A DNA stretch of 64,000 nt from Christensenellaceae bacterium (GTDB lineage Bacteria; Bacillota; Clostridia; Christensenellales; Aristaeellaceae). This document shows positions 53,955 through 61,725 of this stretch, one piece after another. The notes under the pieces were generated by a model, which made no database searches, was not told the DNA's origin, and saw only the letters and a list, made by a program, of their open reading frames with translations. The stretch spans positions 1 through 64,000 of the forward strand of contig JAFLST010000012.1 of the NCBI GenBank assembly GCA_022510815.1, given 5' to 3'. Each line of letters begins with the position of its first letter. The stretch's first letter is position 1. A program made the position numbers and the translations under genes.

Positions 53955-54356
53955 ATGATTGCGTATAAAGAATTCGGAAGCGAGCTCATTGATCAGGTCA
54001 TGGCGATATATCGCGCGGAAGGATGGAATCTTTATACAGAAGCAGAAAAGGTGATGCGGGCGTTTGATAAGTCGCTGTTTGTTCTCGGCGCCTTTGAGCA
54101 GGACAAGCTTCTTGGGTTTATTCGCTGTCTTGGCGATGGAGAATATGACGTATATGTATCTGATTTAATCGTTGACAAGCCCCATCGCAGGCGGGGAATA
54201 GGAAAGACGCTGTTTCAAATGGTTCTGAAAAAGTATCAGGATATTGAGAATTTCACCTTGATAACAGGCTTGGAAGAAACAGAGAACAACATTTTCTATC
54301 GCTCCGCGGGGATGAAAGAGTTCCGCGAAAACCGACTGATCGGTTATATCCGCTGA
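53955..54356 (+). CDS. GNAT-family N-acetyltransferase
   Basis: This 133-residue protein is a compact GNAT enzyme: LFVLGAFEQDKLLGFIRCLGD (strands 2-3), VYVSDLIVDKPHRRRGIGKTLFQMVLKKYQ (strand 4 and the acetyl-CoA pyrophosphate loop RRRGIGK, close to the Q/R-x-x-G-x-G/A consensus) and FYRSAGMKEF at the C-terminal end. Substrate unknown. The ATG at 53955 has GGAGAA 7-8 nt upstream; an in-frame TTG four codons earlier is not needed. The gene is AT-richer than its neighbours (GATATTGAGAATTTC-like codons), which hints at recent transfer. Confidence 0.87.
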   Translation: MIAYKEFGSELIDQVMAIYRAEGWNLYTEAEKVMRAFDKSLFVLGAFEQDKLLGFIRCLGDGEYDVYVSDLIVDKPHRRRGIGKTLFQMVLKKYQDIENFTLITGLEETENNIFYRSAGMKEFRENRLIGYIR

Positions 54357-54458
54357 CTTCCGCTTGTCGGGCAGAAGCGTAGGACATGACCTTCCATCAG
54401 CAGGTCTCTTCTCTGCGGGCCTGTCCTTTCAGGCGCGAAACCTGCCGAATTTTCATGC

Positions 54459-54487
54459 TTGCGCGGGACGTGGAAGTGCGCTATACT
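54459..54487 (+). promoter_or_regulatory. Sigma-A promoter of the second MATE gene
   Basis: TTGCGC (54459-54464) and TATACT (54482-54487) are separated by 17 bp, 36 nt upstream of the start codon at 54523. Confidence 0.6.
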
Positions 54488-54522
54488 GGGTCGGATTTCA
54501 AATGAAGGAGACGAGGCAAGAC

Positions 54523-55878
54523 ATGGCTCGTTCCGCAGTCAAGGACATGACGCAGGGCTCCCCGCTCCGGCTGGTGCTGGGCTTTGCGGGGCCGCTGCTG
54601 TTCGGCTTTCTGTTCCAGCAGCTCTACAGCTTTGTGGATACGGCCATTGTGGGCCGCTATCTGGGCGCGGAGGCGCTGGCGGCGGTGGGCTCCACGGGCT
54701 CGCTGAACTTCCTGATCCTCGGCTTCTGCATGGGCATCTGCTCGGGCTTCTCCATCCCCATCGCGCAGGCCTTTGGCGCGAAGGACGAGACGGAGCTGCG
54801 GCGCTATGTGATGCACTCGGTGTACCTGTGCGCCGTGATCTCGGTGCTCATGGCGCTGGCGACGGGGCTGCTCTGCCCTGCGCTGCTGCGGCTGATGGAC
54901 ACCCCCGAGGAGATCCTCGGCGGCGCGGTCAGCTACATTCAGCTCATCTTCTTCGCCATTCCCATCACCGTGACCTACAACATGGCCGGCGGCATCATGC
55001 GCTCCCTCGGCGACAGCAAGACGCCCGTCGTGTTTCTCGCCATGGCCGCCCTCATCAATATCGCGCTGGACGTCACGTTCATCCTCGTGTTCCGGCTGGG
55101 CGTGTTCGGCGCGGCGCTGGCAACGGTCATCAGTCAGCTTGCGTCCGGCGCGGGCTGCGTGATCGTCATCATCAAGCGTTACCCCATCCTGCGCATGACC
55201 CGCGACGACATGAAGTACCGCCCCTTCTTCACCCGGCAGCTCTTGGGCATGGGCATCCCCTTCGGCCTGCAGTATTCCATCACGGCCATCGGCTCGGTCA
55301 TGATGCAGACCTCCGTCAACGGGCTGGGCACCATCGCGGTCGCGGCGGTGACGGCGGGCGGCAAGCTCAGCGCCTTCTTTGCCTGCGTGTTCGACGCGCT
55401 GGCCTCGACCATGGCGACCTTCGTCGGGCAGAACATCGGCGCGAGAAAGTTAGAGCGCATTGATCAGGGCCTGCGGGCCGCGGGCGTCATCGGCACCATG
55501 TACTGCCTGATGGCAATCACCGTCATCTGGCTGTGGGGCGACCGGCTGGTCGGGCTGTTCATCGACGCGAAGGAAGCCGACGTCATCGCTCTGGCGCACC
55601 AGTTCATCAAGTGCAACAGCGCCTTCTATATTCCCCTGCTGTTCGTGAACATTGTGCGATTCTCCATTCAGGGCATGGGCTTCACCAAGCTGGCAATGTT
55701 CGCGGGCATGGCCGAGATGGTCGCCCGGACGCTGGTCGCCGTGGCCTTCGTGCCGCTGTTCGGTTTCGCGGTCGCCTGCTTCGCCAACCCCGCCGCGTGG
55801 ATCGCCGCCGATTTGTTCCTGTTCCCGTGCTATATCCGCTGTATGCGGCATATGCGTCAAAGAATGCGTCTGGCATAA
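54523..55878 (+). CDS. MATE-family efflux transporter
   Basis: This 451-residue membrane protein has 12 hydrophobic segments and MATE features: GSPLRLVLGFAGPLLFGFLFQQLYSFVDTAIVG, YNMAGGIMRSLGDSKTPVVFLAMA and ATFVGQNIGARKLERIDQGLRAA. Cargo unknown. Two starts are possible: ATG 54502 or 54523. The latter gives MARSAVKDMTQGSP with GAGG 7 nt upstream and was chosen. It has its own promoter and a strong terminator. It shares the family of the gene at 20186, but many differences show an old split. Confidence 0.92.
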   Translation: MARSAVKDMTQGSPLRLVLGFAGPLLFGFLFQQLYSFVDTAIVGRYLGAEALAAVGSTGSLNFLILGFCMGICSGFSIPIAQAFGAKDETELRRYVMHSVYLCAVISVLMALATGLLCPALLRLMDTPEEILGGAVSYIQLIFFAIPITVTYNMAGGIMRSLGDSKTPVVFLAMAALINIALDVTFILVFRLGVFGAALATVISQLASGAGCVIVIIKRYPILRMTRDDMKYRPFFTRQLLGMGIPFGLQYSITAIGSVMMQTSVNGLGTIAVAAVTAGGKLSAFFACVFDALASTMATFVGQNIGARKLERIDQGLRAAGVIGTMYCLMAITVIWLWGDRLVGLFIDAKEADVIALAHQFIKCNSAFYIPLLFVNIVRFSIQGMGFTKLAMFAGMAEMVARTLVAVAFVPLFGFAVACFANPAAWIAADLFLFPCYIRCMRHMRQRMRLA

Positions 55879-55882
55879 GACG

Positions 55883-55916
55883 AAAAACAGCATGGCCTTT
55901 CGACCATGCTGTTTTT
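55883..55916. terminator. Bidirectional intrinsic terminator
   Basis: AAAAACAGCATGG (55883-55895) pairs perfectly with CCATGCTGTTTTT (55904-55916), loop of 8 nt. It ends the MATE gene and can also stop minus-strand transcription from the isomerase gene. Confidence 0.9.
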
Positions 55917-55978
55917 ATATACCTTTCACGCGCATTCAGTTTGACCGGAGGCCTGAACCTCTTACGCGAGAAGGGAGT

Positions 55979-56032
55979 CCAGAGGGCCAATGGCCCTCTG
56001 GCAGGGGTTGTCAGAGGACAGCGTCCCCTGAC
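55979..56032 (-). repeat. Pair of hairpins after the isomerase gene
   Basis: CCAGAGGGCC-AAT-GGCCCTCTGG (55979-56001) is a perfect 10-bp stem. It is followed by GTCAGAGGAC-AGC-GTCCCCTGAC (56010-56032) with one mismatch. Without U-tracts they are not standard terminators and may protect or attenuate the mRNA 3' end. A similar GC hairpin (GGGGC-TCT-GCCCC) lies after ruvC. Confidence 0.5.
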
Positions 56033-56033
56033 C

Positions 56034-57518
56034 TTACGCCCAGGGATTCTCCGTCGGATAGGGCAGAGAAGCGGGCTGGTTGTAGGCGATGTCCTTCACG
56101 CCGAGGAACTTGAAGACCTCGAAGAGGGCCTTGGCGCAGTGATCGAAGGCAACCGCGCCGTGGTGCGGATAGCGCTTCTGGATCAGCACATGACGGTAGA
56201 AGCGGCCCATCTCCTTGATGGCGAAGATGCCGATGCCGCCGAAGGAGCGGGTGGGCACGTCGAGAACCTCGCCCTCAGCGATGTAGGAGCGGAGCACGCC
56301 GTCGCTGTCGCACTGCAGGCGATAGAAGGTGATGGGGCTGGCCGCGATGTCGCCCTCGAGGGTGCCGCGGGTGAAGTCGGGCTCGCTGCCTTCCGGCTCA
56401 AGCAGACGGTGCTGGATGAGCTGATACTTGACCGCGCGGGTGTCGCACATCTTGCACTCGGGGGTGTTGCCGCAGTGGAAGCCCATGAAGGTATCGGTGA
56501 GGCTGTAGTCGTACTTGCCCTTGATATCCTCGTCATAGATGTACTGCGGGACGGAGTTGTTGATATCCAGCAGGGTGACAGCGTCGCCGGTCACGCAGGC
56601 GCCGATGTACTCGGACAGCGCGCCGTAAATGTCGACCTCGCAGGACACCGGGATACCGCGGGCCGCCAGACGGGAGTTGACATAGCAGGGCTCAAAGCCG
56701 AACTGGCTCGGGAAAGCGGGCCAGCACTTGTCGGCGAACGCGACATACTTGCGCGCGCCCTTGTGAGCCTCGGCCCAGTCCAGCAGGGTCAGCTCGAACT
56801 GCGCCATGCGCTCGCTCAGCTCGGGATAGTAGCGGCCCTCGCCCATCTCCTCGGCCATCTCCTTGCAGACGGCGGGGATGCGGGGATCGTTCGCATGCTC
56901 CTTGTAGGCGACCAGCAGATCCAGCTCGGAGTTCTCCTCGATCTCCACGCCGATCTCATAGAGGCCCTTGATGGGCGCGTTGCAGGCGAAGAAGTCCTGA
57001 GGACGCGGGCCGAAGGTGATGATCTTGAGGTTCTTCACGCCGATGATCGCGCGGGCGATCGGGATGAACTCGGCGATCTTGTCAGCCAGCTCATCGGCGG
57101 TGCCCACGGGATACTCGGGGATATAGCCGGTCAGGTGACGCATGCCCAGATTGTAGGAGCAGTTCAGCATGCCGCAGTACGCGTCGCCGCGGCCGTTGAT
57201 CATGTCACCGTCGCCCTCGGCCGCCGCCACAAACATGCAGGGGCCGTCGAAATTCTTGGCGATCAGGGTCTCGGGGGTCTCAGGGCCGAAGTTGCCAAGG
57301 AACACCACCGCGGCGTTGCACTCGGCGGCCTTCAGCTCCTCAACAGCCTTGAGCATGTCCTTCTCGTTCTCGACGGTGGTCTTGATCTCGACGATGTCGA
57401 GCTGCTTCTGACCGCACTTCGCGGCGATGGCGGAGCGGCGCTTTTCAGACAGCGCGATGGGGAAGCAGTCGCGGGAAACGGCCACGAGGCCCAGCTTGAC
57501 AACAGGGATATTCTGCAT
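56034..57518 (-). CDS. L-fucose/L-arabinose isomerase family protein
   Basis: This 494-residue protein belongs to the FucI/AraA isomerase superfamily, cytoplasmic enzymes that convert aldoses to ketoses. Seen are the N-terminal substrate-binding-like domain (VKLGLVAVSRDCFP, NAAVVFLGNFGPETPET) and the C-terminal part with FPSQFGFEPCYVNSRLAARGIPVSCEVDIYGALSEYIG, FGGIGIFAIKEMGRFYRHVLIQKRYPHHGAVAF and HCGNTPECKMC. The Glu-containing ISCEVDIYGAL-type segment fits metal-binding regions of the family, but exact sugar specificity cannot be read. With the GH29 fucosidase in the window, L-fucose is a natural guess. GAGGAGG precedes its ATG; it is monocistronic with its own promoter. Confidence 0.82.
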   Translation of the reverse strand: MQNIPVVKLGLVAVSRDCFPIALSEKRRSAIAAKCGQKQLDIVEIKTTVENEKDMLKAVEELKAAECNAAVVFLGNFGPETPETLIAKNFDGPCMFVAAAEGDGDMINGRGDAYCGMLNCSYNLGMRHLTGYIPEYPVGTADELADKIAEFIPIARAIIGVKNLKIITFGPRPQDFFACNAPIKGLYEIGVEIEENSELDLLVAYKEHANDPRIPAVCKEMAEEMGEGRYYPELSERMAQFELTLLDWAEAHKGARKYVAFADKCWPAFPSQFGFEPCYVNSRLAARGIPVSCEVDIYGALSEYIGACVTGDAVTLLDINNSVPQYIYDEDIKGKYDYSLTDTFMGFHCGNTPECKMCDTRAVKYQLIQHRLLEPEGSEPDFTRGTLEGDIAASPITFYRLQCDSDGVLRSYIAEGEVLDVPTRSFGGIGIFAIKEMGRFYRHVLIQKRYPHHGAVAFDHCAKALFEVFKFLGVKDIAYNQPASLPYPTENPWA

Positions 57519-57556
57519 AGCGTATTCCTCCTCTTATGATAGGGTATTCTGAAAAG

Positions 57557-57586
57557 AGTATAGCGCAATCCGGCATGGTTCGTCAA
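57557..57586 (-). promoter_or_regulatory. Sigma-A promoter of the isomerase gene
   Basis: On the minus strand, TTGACG (57581-57586) and TATACT (57557-57562) are separated by 18 bp, 38 nt upstream of the start codon. Confidence 0.7.
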
Positions 57587-57659
57587 TACAAACATGCGGA
57601 TTTTTACGGACAAGGATGCCAGATCAGCCAATCCTATGCGCGGAAACGCCGCCGCATGC

Positions 57660-57688
57660 TTGCGCAAACGCCCGCGATGTGCTATGAT
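57660..57688 (+). promoter_or_regulatory. Sigma-A promoter of asnS
   Basis: TTGCGC (57660-57665) and TATGAT (57683-57688) are separated by 17 bp, 32 nt before the asnS start codon. The leader is too short for a T-box, so asnS is not T-box regulated here. Confidence 0.7.
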
Positions 57689-57720
57689 GGAAGAAGCCTG
57701 ACAAGAGAGGAAGAATCGGC

Positions 57721-59091
57721 ATGAACGTCCTGACCACCCGGGAACTCAAGGAACGCCTCAGCGAGCTGCAGGGGCAGACCGTCTGCCTGCAGGGCTGGGT
57801 GCGCAACCACCGCAGACAGAAGAACATGGGCTTTATCGACTTCTTTGACGGCACCTGCTTCAAGAACCCGCAGGTCGTCTATGATGAGCATATCGCGGAC
57901 TACGAGACGGTGCAGACCTACCGCCCCGGCGCGGCGATCACGGTGACCGGCACGGTGGTGCCCTCCTACAAGGACCCGACCACCCCCGAGGTACAGGCCA
58001 GCCAGATCATCCTTGAGGGCGACTGCCCCGAGGATTACCCGCTGCAGCCCAAGCGCCACACCGTTGAGTTCCTGCGCGAGATCGCGTACCTGCGGCCCCG
58101 GACGCGGCTGTTTCAGGCGGTGTTCCGCGTTCGGTCCGTGGCCAGCATGGCCATCCACACCTATTTTCAGGACAGGGGCTACCTGTACGTCCACACCCCG
58201 CTGATCACCGCCAATGACGCGGAGGGCGCGGGCAACACCTTCACCGTGACCACCCTGCCGCCCGAGGAGCAGAAGGACGGCTCGAACGACTTCTTCGGCA
58301 AGCCCACCTCCCTGGCCGTGACGGGTCAGCTGGAGGCGGAGACCTTCGCCATGGCCTTCAGCAAGGTGTACACCTTCGGCCCGACCTTCCGCGCCGAGAA
58401 CAGCAACACCAAGACCCACGCGGCGGAGTTCTGGATGATCGAGCCGGAGATCGCCTTCTGCGACATCCACCAGCTCATGGACATCGAGGAGGACTTCCTC
58501 AAGTACCTCGTCAAGACCGTGCTGGAGAAGTGCCCCGACGAGCTGGCCTTCCTCGACCAGTTCACCAAGTCCGGCCTGCTGGAGAAGCTGAACAATCTGG
58601 CGTCCTCCGGCGCGGCCCGCGTCACCCACGAGGAGGCCATCACCATCCTGAAGAACGCCGGCGTGGAATGGCAGTTCCAGCCTGAATACGGTCAGGATAT
58701 CGCCAAGGAGCACGAGAAGTACCTCACCGAGGTGCATTTCAAGAGCCCGGTGTTCGTCTACGACTGGCCCAAGGATATCAAGGCCTTCTACATGTATCAG
58801 AACGACGACGGCAAGACCGTCTCGGCGGTCGACCTGCTGGTGCCCGGCGCGGGCGAGCTGATGGGCGGCTCACAGCGCGAGACCCGCTACGATCTGCTGA
58901 CCAAGCGCATGGATGAGCTGAACATCTCGAAGGACGCCATGTACTGGTATCTGAACCTGCGGCTCTACGGCGGCTGCACGCACTCCGGCTTCGGCATGGG
59001 CTTCGAGCGCCTGCTGATCTACCTCACCGGGGTCGACAACATCCGTGACGTCATCCCCTACAGCCGGACGCCCATGAACTGCGAGTTCTAA
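57721..59091 (+). CDS. asnS: Asparaginyl-tRNA synthetase
   Basis: This 456-residue class IIb synthetase charges tRNA-Asn. It has the N-terminal OB-fold anticodon-binding domain (TVCLQGWVRNHRRQKNMGFIDFFDGT) and the catalytic domain with motif 1 (FQAVFRVRSVASMAIHTYFQDRGY), motif 2 (FGPTFRAENSNTKTHAAEFWMIEPE) and motif 3 (HSGFGMGFERLLIYLTG). The AEFWMIEPE reading, and not the AspRS form with HNPEF, supports AsnRS. Its presence suggests direct Asn charging. GAGAGGAA precedes the ATG. Monocistronic. Confidence 0.96.
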   Translation: MNVLTTRELKERLSELQGQTVCLQGWVRNHRRQKNMGFIDFFDGTCFKNPQVVYDEHIADYETVQTYRPGAAITVTGTVVPSYKDPTTPEVQASQIILEGDCPEDYPLQPKRHTVEFLREIAYLRPRTRLFQAVFRVRSVASMAIHTYFQDRGYLYVHTPLITANDAEGAGNTFTVTTLPPEEQKDGSNDFFGKPTSLAVTGQLEAETFAMAFSKVYTFGPTFRAENSNTKTHAAEFWMIEPEIAFCDIHQLMDIEEDFLKYLVKTVLEKCPDELAFLDQFTKSGLLEKLNNLASSGAARVTHEEAITILKNAGVEWQFQPEYGQDIAKEHEKYLTEVHFKSPVFVYDWPKDIKAFYMYQNDDGKTVSAVDLLVPGAGELMGGSQRETRYDLLTKRMDELNISKDAMYWYLNLRLYGGCTHSGFGMGFERLLIYLTGVDNIRDVIPYSRTPMNCEF

Positions 59092-59105
59092 CGAGGCGAT
59101 ATATT

Positions 59106-59280
59106 TCCGAGAGGAGGATGCTTTGGAGCCCAAAGCACGTCCACAATTCGGCATTGTCGCGCAGTGAGTTTTTTACTCTCTGCACTCTGTGCCTCATTGG
59201 GCCGGAGACTGCCTGTATCCACCACTGGTGGCGGCAGACTCCGGCCCCTCTCGCGCTCTCCTCCCGAAAGGCGGCGACCT
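59106..59280 (+). repeat. Composite intergenic repeat, copy E of the double-hairpin family with an insert
   Basis: The left arm CCGAGAGGAGGATGCTTTG-GAGCC-CAAAGCA (59107-59137) and the right part CCTCTCGCG (from about 59247), CTCTCCTCC and CGAAAGGCGGCGACC (59264-59279) are as in copy A. Between them lie 59146-59203, which match the F repeat at 13126-13182, and a further hairpin (GGCCGGAGACTGCC with GGCAGACTCCGGCC, about 59200-59246). The structure suggests one mobile hairpin element inserted in, or recombined with, another. Confidence 0.6.
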
Positions 59281-59296
59281 GTCGGGAGATGTCAAG

Positions 59297-59331
59297 AAAA
59301 CAGGAGCATGCGGACTGCATGCTCCTGTTTT
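59297..59331. terminator. Bidirectional terminator between asnS and yxeA-like gene
   Basis: AAAACAGGAGCATGC (59297-59311) pairs perfectly with GCATGCTCCTGTTTT (59317-59331), loop of 5 nt. T-tracts lie on both strands; it ends 1 nt before the stop codon of the minus-strand gene. Confidence 0.9.
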
Positions 59332-59332
59332 A

Positions 59333-59686
59333 TTATTTCAAGGTGCCGAGGCTCTCCCATGCCGCGGCGGGAACGTCGTCCGGCTGTATCTCGGTCCAGT
59401 CGGTCACGCCGCGCAGCGGAGCGACCTGAACCTGCAGATACGCGCCGTCCCGCAGGATGCGGCTGGTCTCAAAGGTCAGGGAGCGTTCGCTGCCCCTCTC
59501 GTCCCACGCGGTCAGCTCATACCGATAATACATGCCGCCCCGGGGCGTGATATCCACCAGCTTGGCGTTGTCGATCTGCGTATAGCAGGTCGATTCGGTA
59601 TAAAACGTCAGGTAGAACAGCCCTAACATGGCGATGATGATAATCACAAACCAGATGGTCAGCAGGAGGATGGTTCGCGTTCTCAT
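59333..59686 (-). CDS. YxeA family (DUF1093) protein
   Basis: This 117-residue protein has an N-terminal membrane anchor or signal (about residues 5-27, ILLLTIWFVIIIIAMLGLFYL) and a small extracellular beta-domain with YYRYELTAWDERGSERSLTFETSRILRDGAYLQVQV. This is the pattern of YxeA proteins, which accompany the YxdLM ABC transporter in Bacillus; their function is unknown. The ATG (59684-59686) is inside the end of the upstream permease gene (ATGA), with GGAGGTC 7 nt upstream, made by the permease's last codons. The position as last gene after ATPase and permeases supports the assignment. Confidence 0.82.
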   Translation of the reverse strand: MRTRTILLLTIWFVIIIIAMLGLFYLTFYTESTCYTQIDNAKLVDITPRGGMYYRYELTAWDERGSERSLTFETSRILRDGAYLQVQVAPLRGVTDWTEIQPDDVPAAAWESLGTLK

Positions 59687-61725
59687 GTCTTGACCTCCAA
59701 TCGAACAAGCTTGTAGTAGGTGTGCGCGGTCTGCCCGTAGAAGGCGAGATACACCGCCGCGACAGTCAGCGCCGAGCCCGCGGTGCACAGCGAGATGAAC
59801 CCGGCGTCGGTCAGATCAAAGAGCTGGATCATCAGCGCGATCAGCCGCAGCGACCCCAGCACATGGCACAGCGCCACGGCGAGCGGCAGGAAGAACACCA
59901 GCAGCACCTGCTGCCGGACGGAGCGGCGCACCAGCGTCTGATCCATGCCGACCTTCTGCAGGATGGCGAAGCGCTCCCGATCCTGATGGCCCTCGCTGAG
60001 CTGCTTGAAGTAAATGATCAGCGCCGTGCCCATCAGGAAGATCATCCCGAGGAACACGCCGATGAACAGCAGCGTGCCGTAGAGGGTGTAGAGGTTCTGG
60101 GCCTGCGGGGCCCTGTTGTCTGTGGACAGCGCGAAGGACATGTCAACTCCGGCGGCGCGGATATTCTTGTGGACGGCGTTCAACAGAATGCTTTCATAGG
60201 CCACCTGTTCACTGAGGCTGCCGCTCAGGTCATAGGCGGCGCACCAGCGCAGGTCGAGCCCATACTGATACTGGAAAGCCGGGTAATTCTCCGCGACGTC
60301 CTCCATGATGTTCCAGTCGGGCATGACAATCAGCAGCACCTGATCGTAAGCCGAGTAGCCGGCGTCAATGGCGGTGGTCAGCCTGTCGATGGGCCGCGCC
60401 TGCCACATTTCGCCATTGAAGAGGAAGCTCCCGCCGGGCTCAAAGGGCTGGCGATACCCCGGCTGACCGTAGATGGCCATCTCCCGTTCCCCAAGGGCGA
60501 GGCTTGTGCCTTCAATGGCATTGAAGTCCTCCTGCGGGATGAAGGCCACCTCATAGAATACGCCGTCCTCCTCGTTCTCGCTGGCATGGTAGCTGCGGTA
60601 GTTGTTCATGCCGCTCTTATCCCAGATGACAGAGGCGCGGTAGTAGCGGTAGGTGCGCAGGCCGCGCATGGTCAGGCCGCTTTCCTCGTTCGCCTGCTCG
60701 ATGCCGCTCAGCACGGCCTCAAAGGCCTCGGCGCTGTCGGTGGAGACCCGCACGTCGGTGGGATAGCGGTCGTTCATCGTCTTCTCGATGCTCAGGTACA
60801 GCGCGCCGGTGGAGCCGAAGGTCACCATGGCCATGGTACATAGGATGGCGATGCTCGCCAGACCCGCGGCGTTCTGCTTCATGCGGAACATCATGCCGGA
60901 GATGTTAATGAAGTGCTTCGGCTGATAGTAGAAAGACTTCCTCGCCTTCAGCGCCTTGAGCAGCGCGATGGAGCCCGTCAGGAACAGCAGATAGGTGCCG
61001 AGGATGACCAGCAGCACCGCATGGAAGAAGGACTCCAGCGCCGTCAGGGGATCGTTCACCCGCAGGGCGATGACGTAGCCGGCGATCATGGCGGCAAGGC
61101 CGATCACCGACAGAATCCATCGGGCCTTTGGCTCCTTCTCGCCCTGCTGGCGGGCGTGGAGCAGGTCAATGGGCTTGGCCAGCCGCACCTGAAGGGCGTT
61201 GTAGAGGAACAGCAGCAGGAACAAAAAGGAGACGGTAACCAGCGTGAAGATGCTGGCGAGGGGCGCGGGCGTGTTTTCCAGCGGGATGTCCAGCTGCGTC
61301 AGCGCCCGGAGGATCAGGAACAAAAGCCGCGTCAGCAGCGTGCCCAGACCCATGCCCAGCATGAGCGTCAGCAGGTAGATCACCAGCATCTCGTGGAACA
61401 TGACCGCGACAATGTGCCGCCGCTCCATGCCCAGCACGCCGTAGAGGCCGAACTCCGTCTTGCGCCGACGGATGAGAAAGCTGTTGGCGTAGAACAGGAA
61501 GATGTAGGTGAACGCGGTCACCACGACGCTGCCCAGCATCAGCAGGAAGGGCATCATCACCTTGCCGACCTCCGCCTGCGCCAGTCCGGCATTGAACCGC
61601 ATGGTGTGGAAGGCGTAGAGCGCGAAGGTCAGCAGCGACGTCGCCAGCAGGAAGGGGCCATAGGTCTGATGATTGCGGCGGATGTTCTGGCAGGCCAGCC
61701 GCAGTGAAAGGAAACGGGTCTTCAT
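59683..61725 (-). CDS. FtsX-like ABC transporter permease (BceB/YxdM type), copy 2
   Basis: This 680-residue membrane protein has ten predicted transmembrane segments with the large extracellular domain between segments 7 and 8 (about residues 305-515), the architecture of BceB-type permeases that sense and detoxify antimicrobial peptides acting at lipid II. The FtsX motifs FLIRRRKTEFGLYGVLGMERRHI and ILQKVGMDQTLVRRSVRQQ are clear. It is a tandem paralogue of the next gene (copy 1): the membrane parts are nearly identical in long stretches while the extracellular domain differs strongly. Junctions on both sides are ATGA overlaps. A single ATPase probably drives both, as homodimers or as one heterodimer. 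Confidence 0.9.
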   Translation of the reverse strand: MKTRFLSLRLACQNIRRNHQTYGPFLLATSLLTFALYAFHTMRFNAGLAQAEVGKVMMPFLLMLGSVVVTAFTYIFLFYANSFLIRRRKTEFGLYGVLGMERRHIVAVMFHEMLVIYLLTLMLGMGLGTLLTRLLFLILRALTQLDIPLENTPAPLASIFTLVTVSFLFLLLFLYNALQVRLAKPIDLLHARQQGEKEPKARWILSVIGLAAMIAGYVIALRVNDPLTALESFFHAVLLVILGTYLLFLTGSIALLKALKARKSFYYQPKHFINISGMMFRMKQNAAGLASIAILCTMAMVTFGSTGALYLSIEKTMNDRYPTDVRVSTDSAEAFEAVLSGIEQANEESGLTMRGLRTYRYYRASVIWDKSGMNNYRSYHASENEEDGVFYEVAFIPQEDFNAIEGTSLALGEREMAIYGQPGYRQPFEPGGSFLFNGEMWQARPIDRLTTAIDAGYSAYDQVLLIVMPDWNIMEDVAENYPAFQYQYGLDLRWCAAYDLSGSLSEQVAYESILLNAVHKNIRAAGVDMSFALSTDNRAPQAQNLYTLYGTLLFIGVFLGMIFLMGTALIIYFKQLSEGHQDRERFAILQKVGMDQTLVRRSVRQQVLLVFFLPLAVALCHVLGSLRLIALMIQLFDLTDAGFISLCTAGSALTVAAVYLAFYGQTAHTYYKLVRLEVKT

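Noticed and set aside
57690..57720. T-box riboswitch before asnS
   Set aside because: The promoter is 32 nt from the start codon, which leaves no room for a T-box leader.
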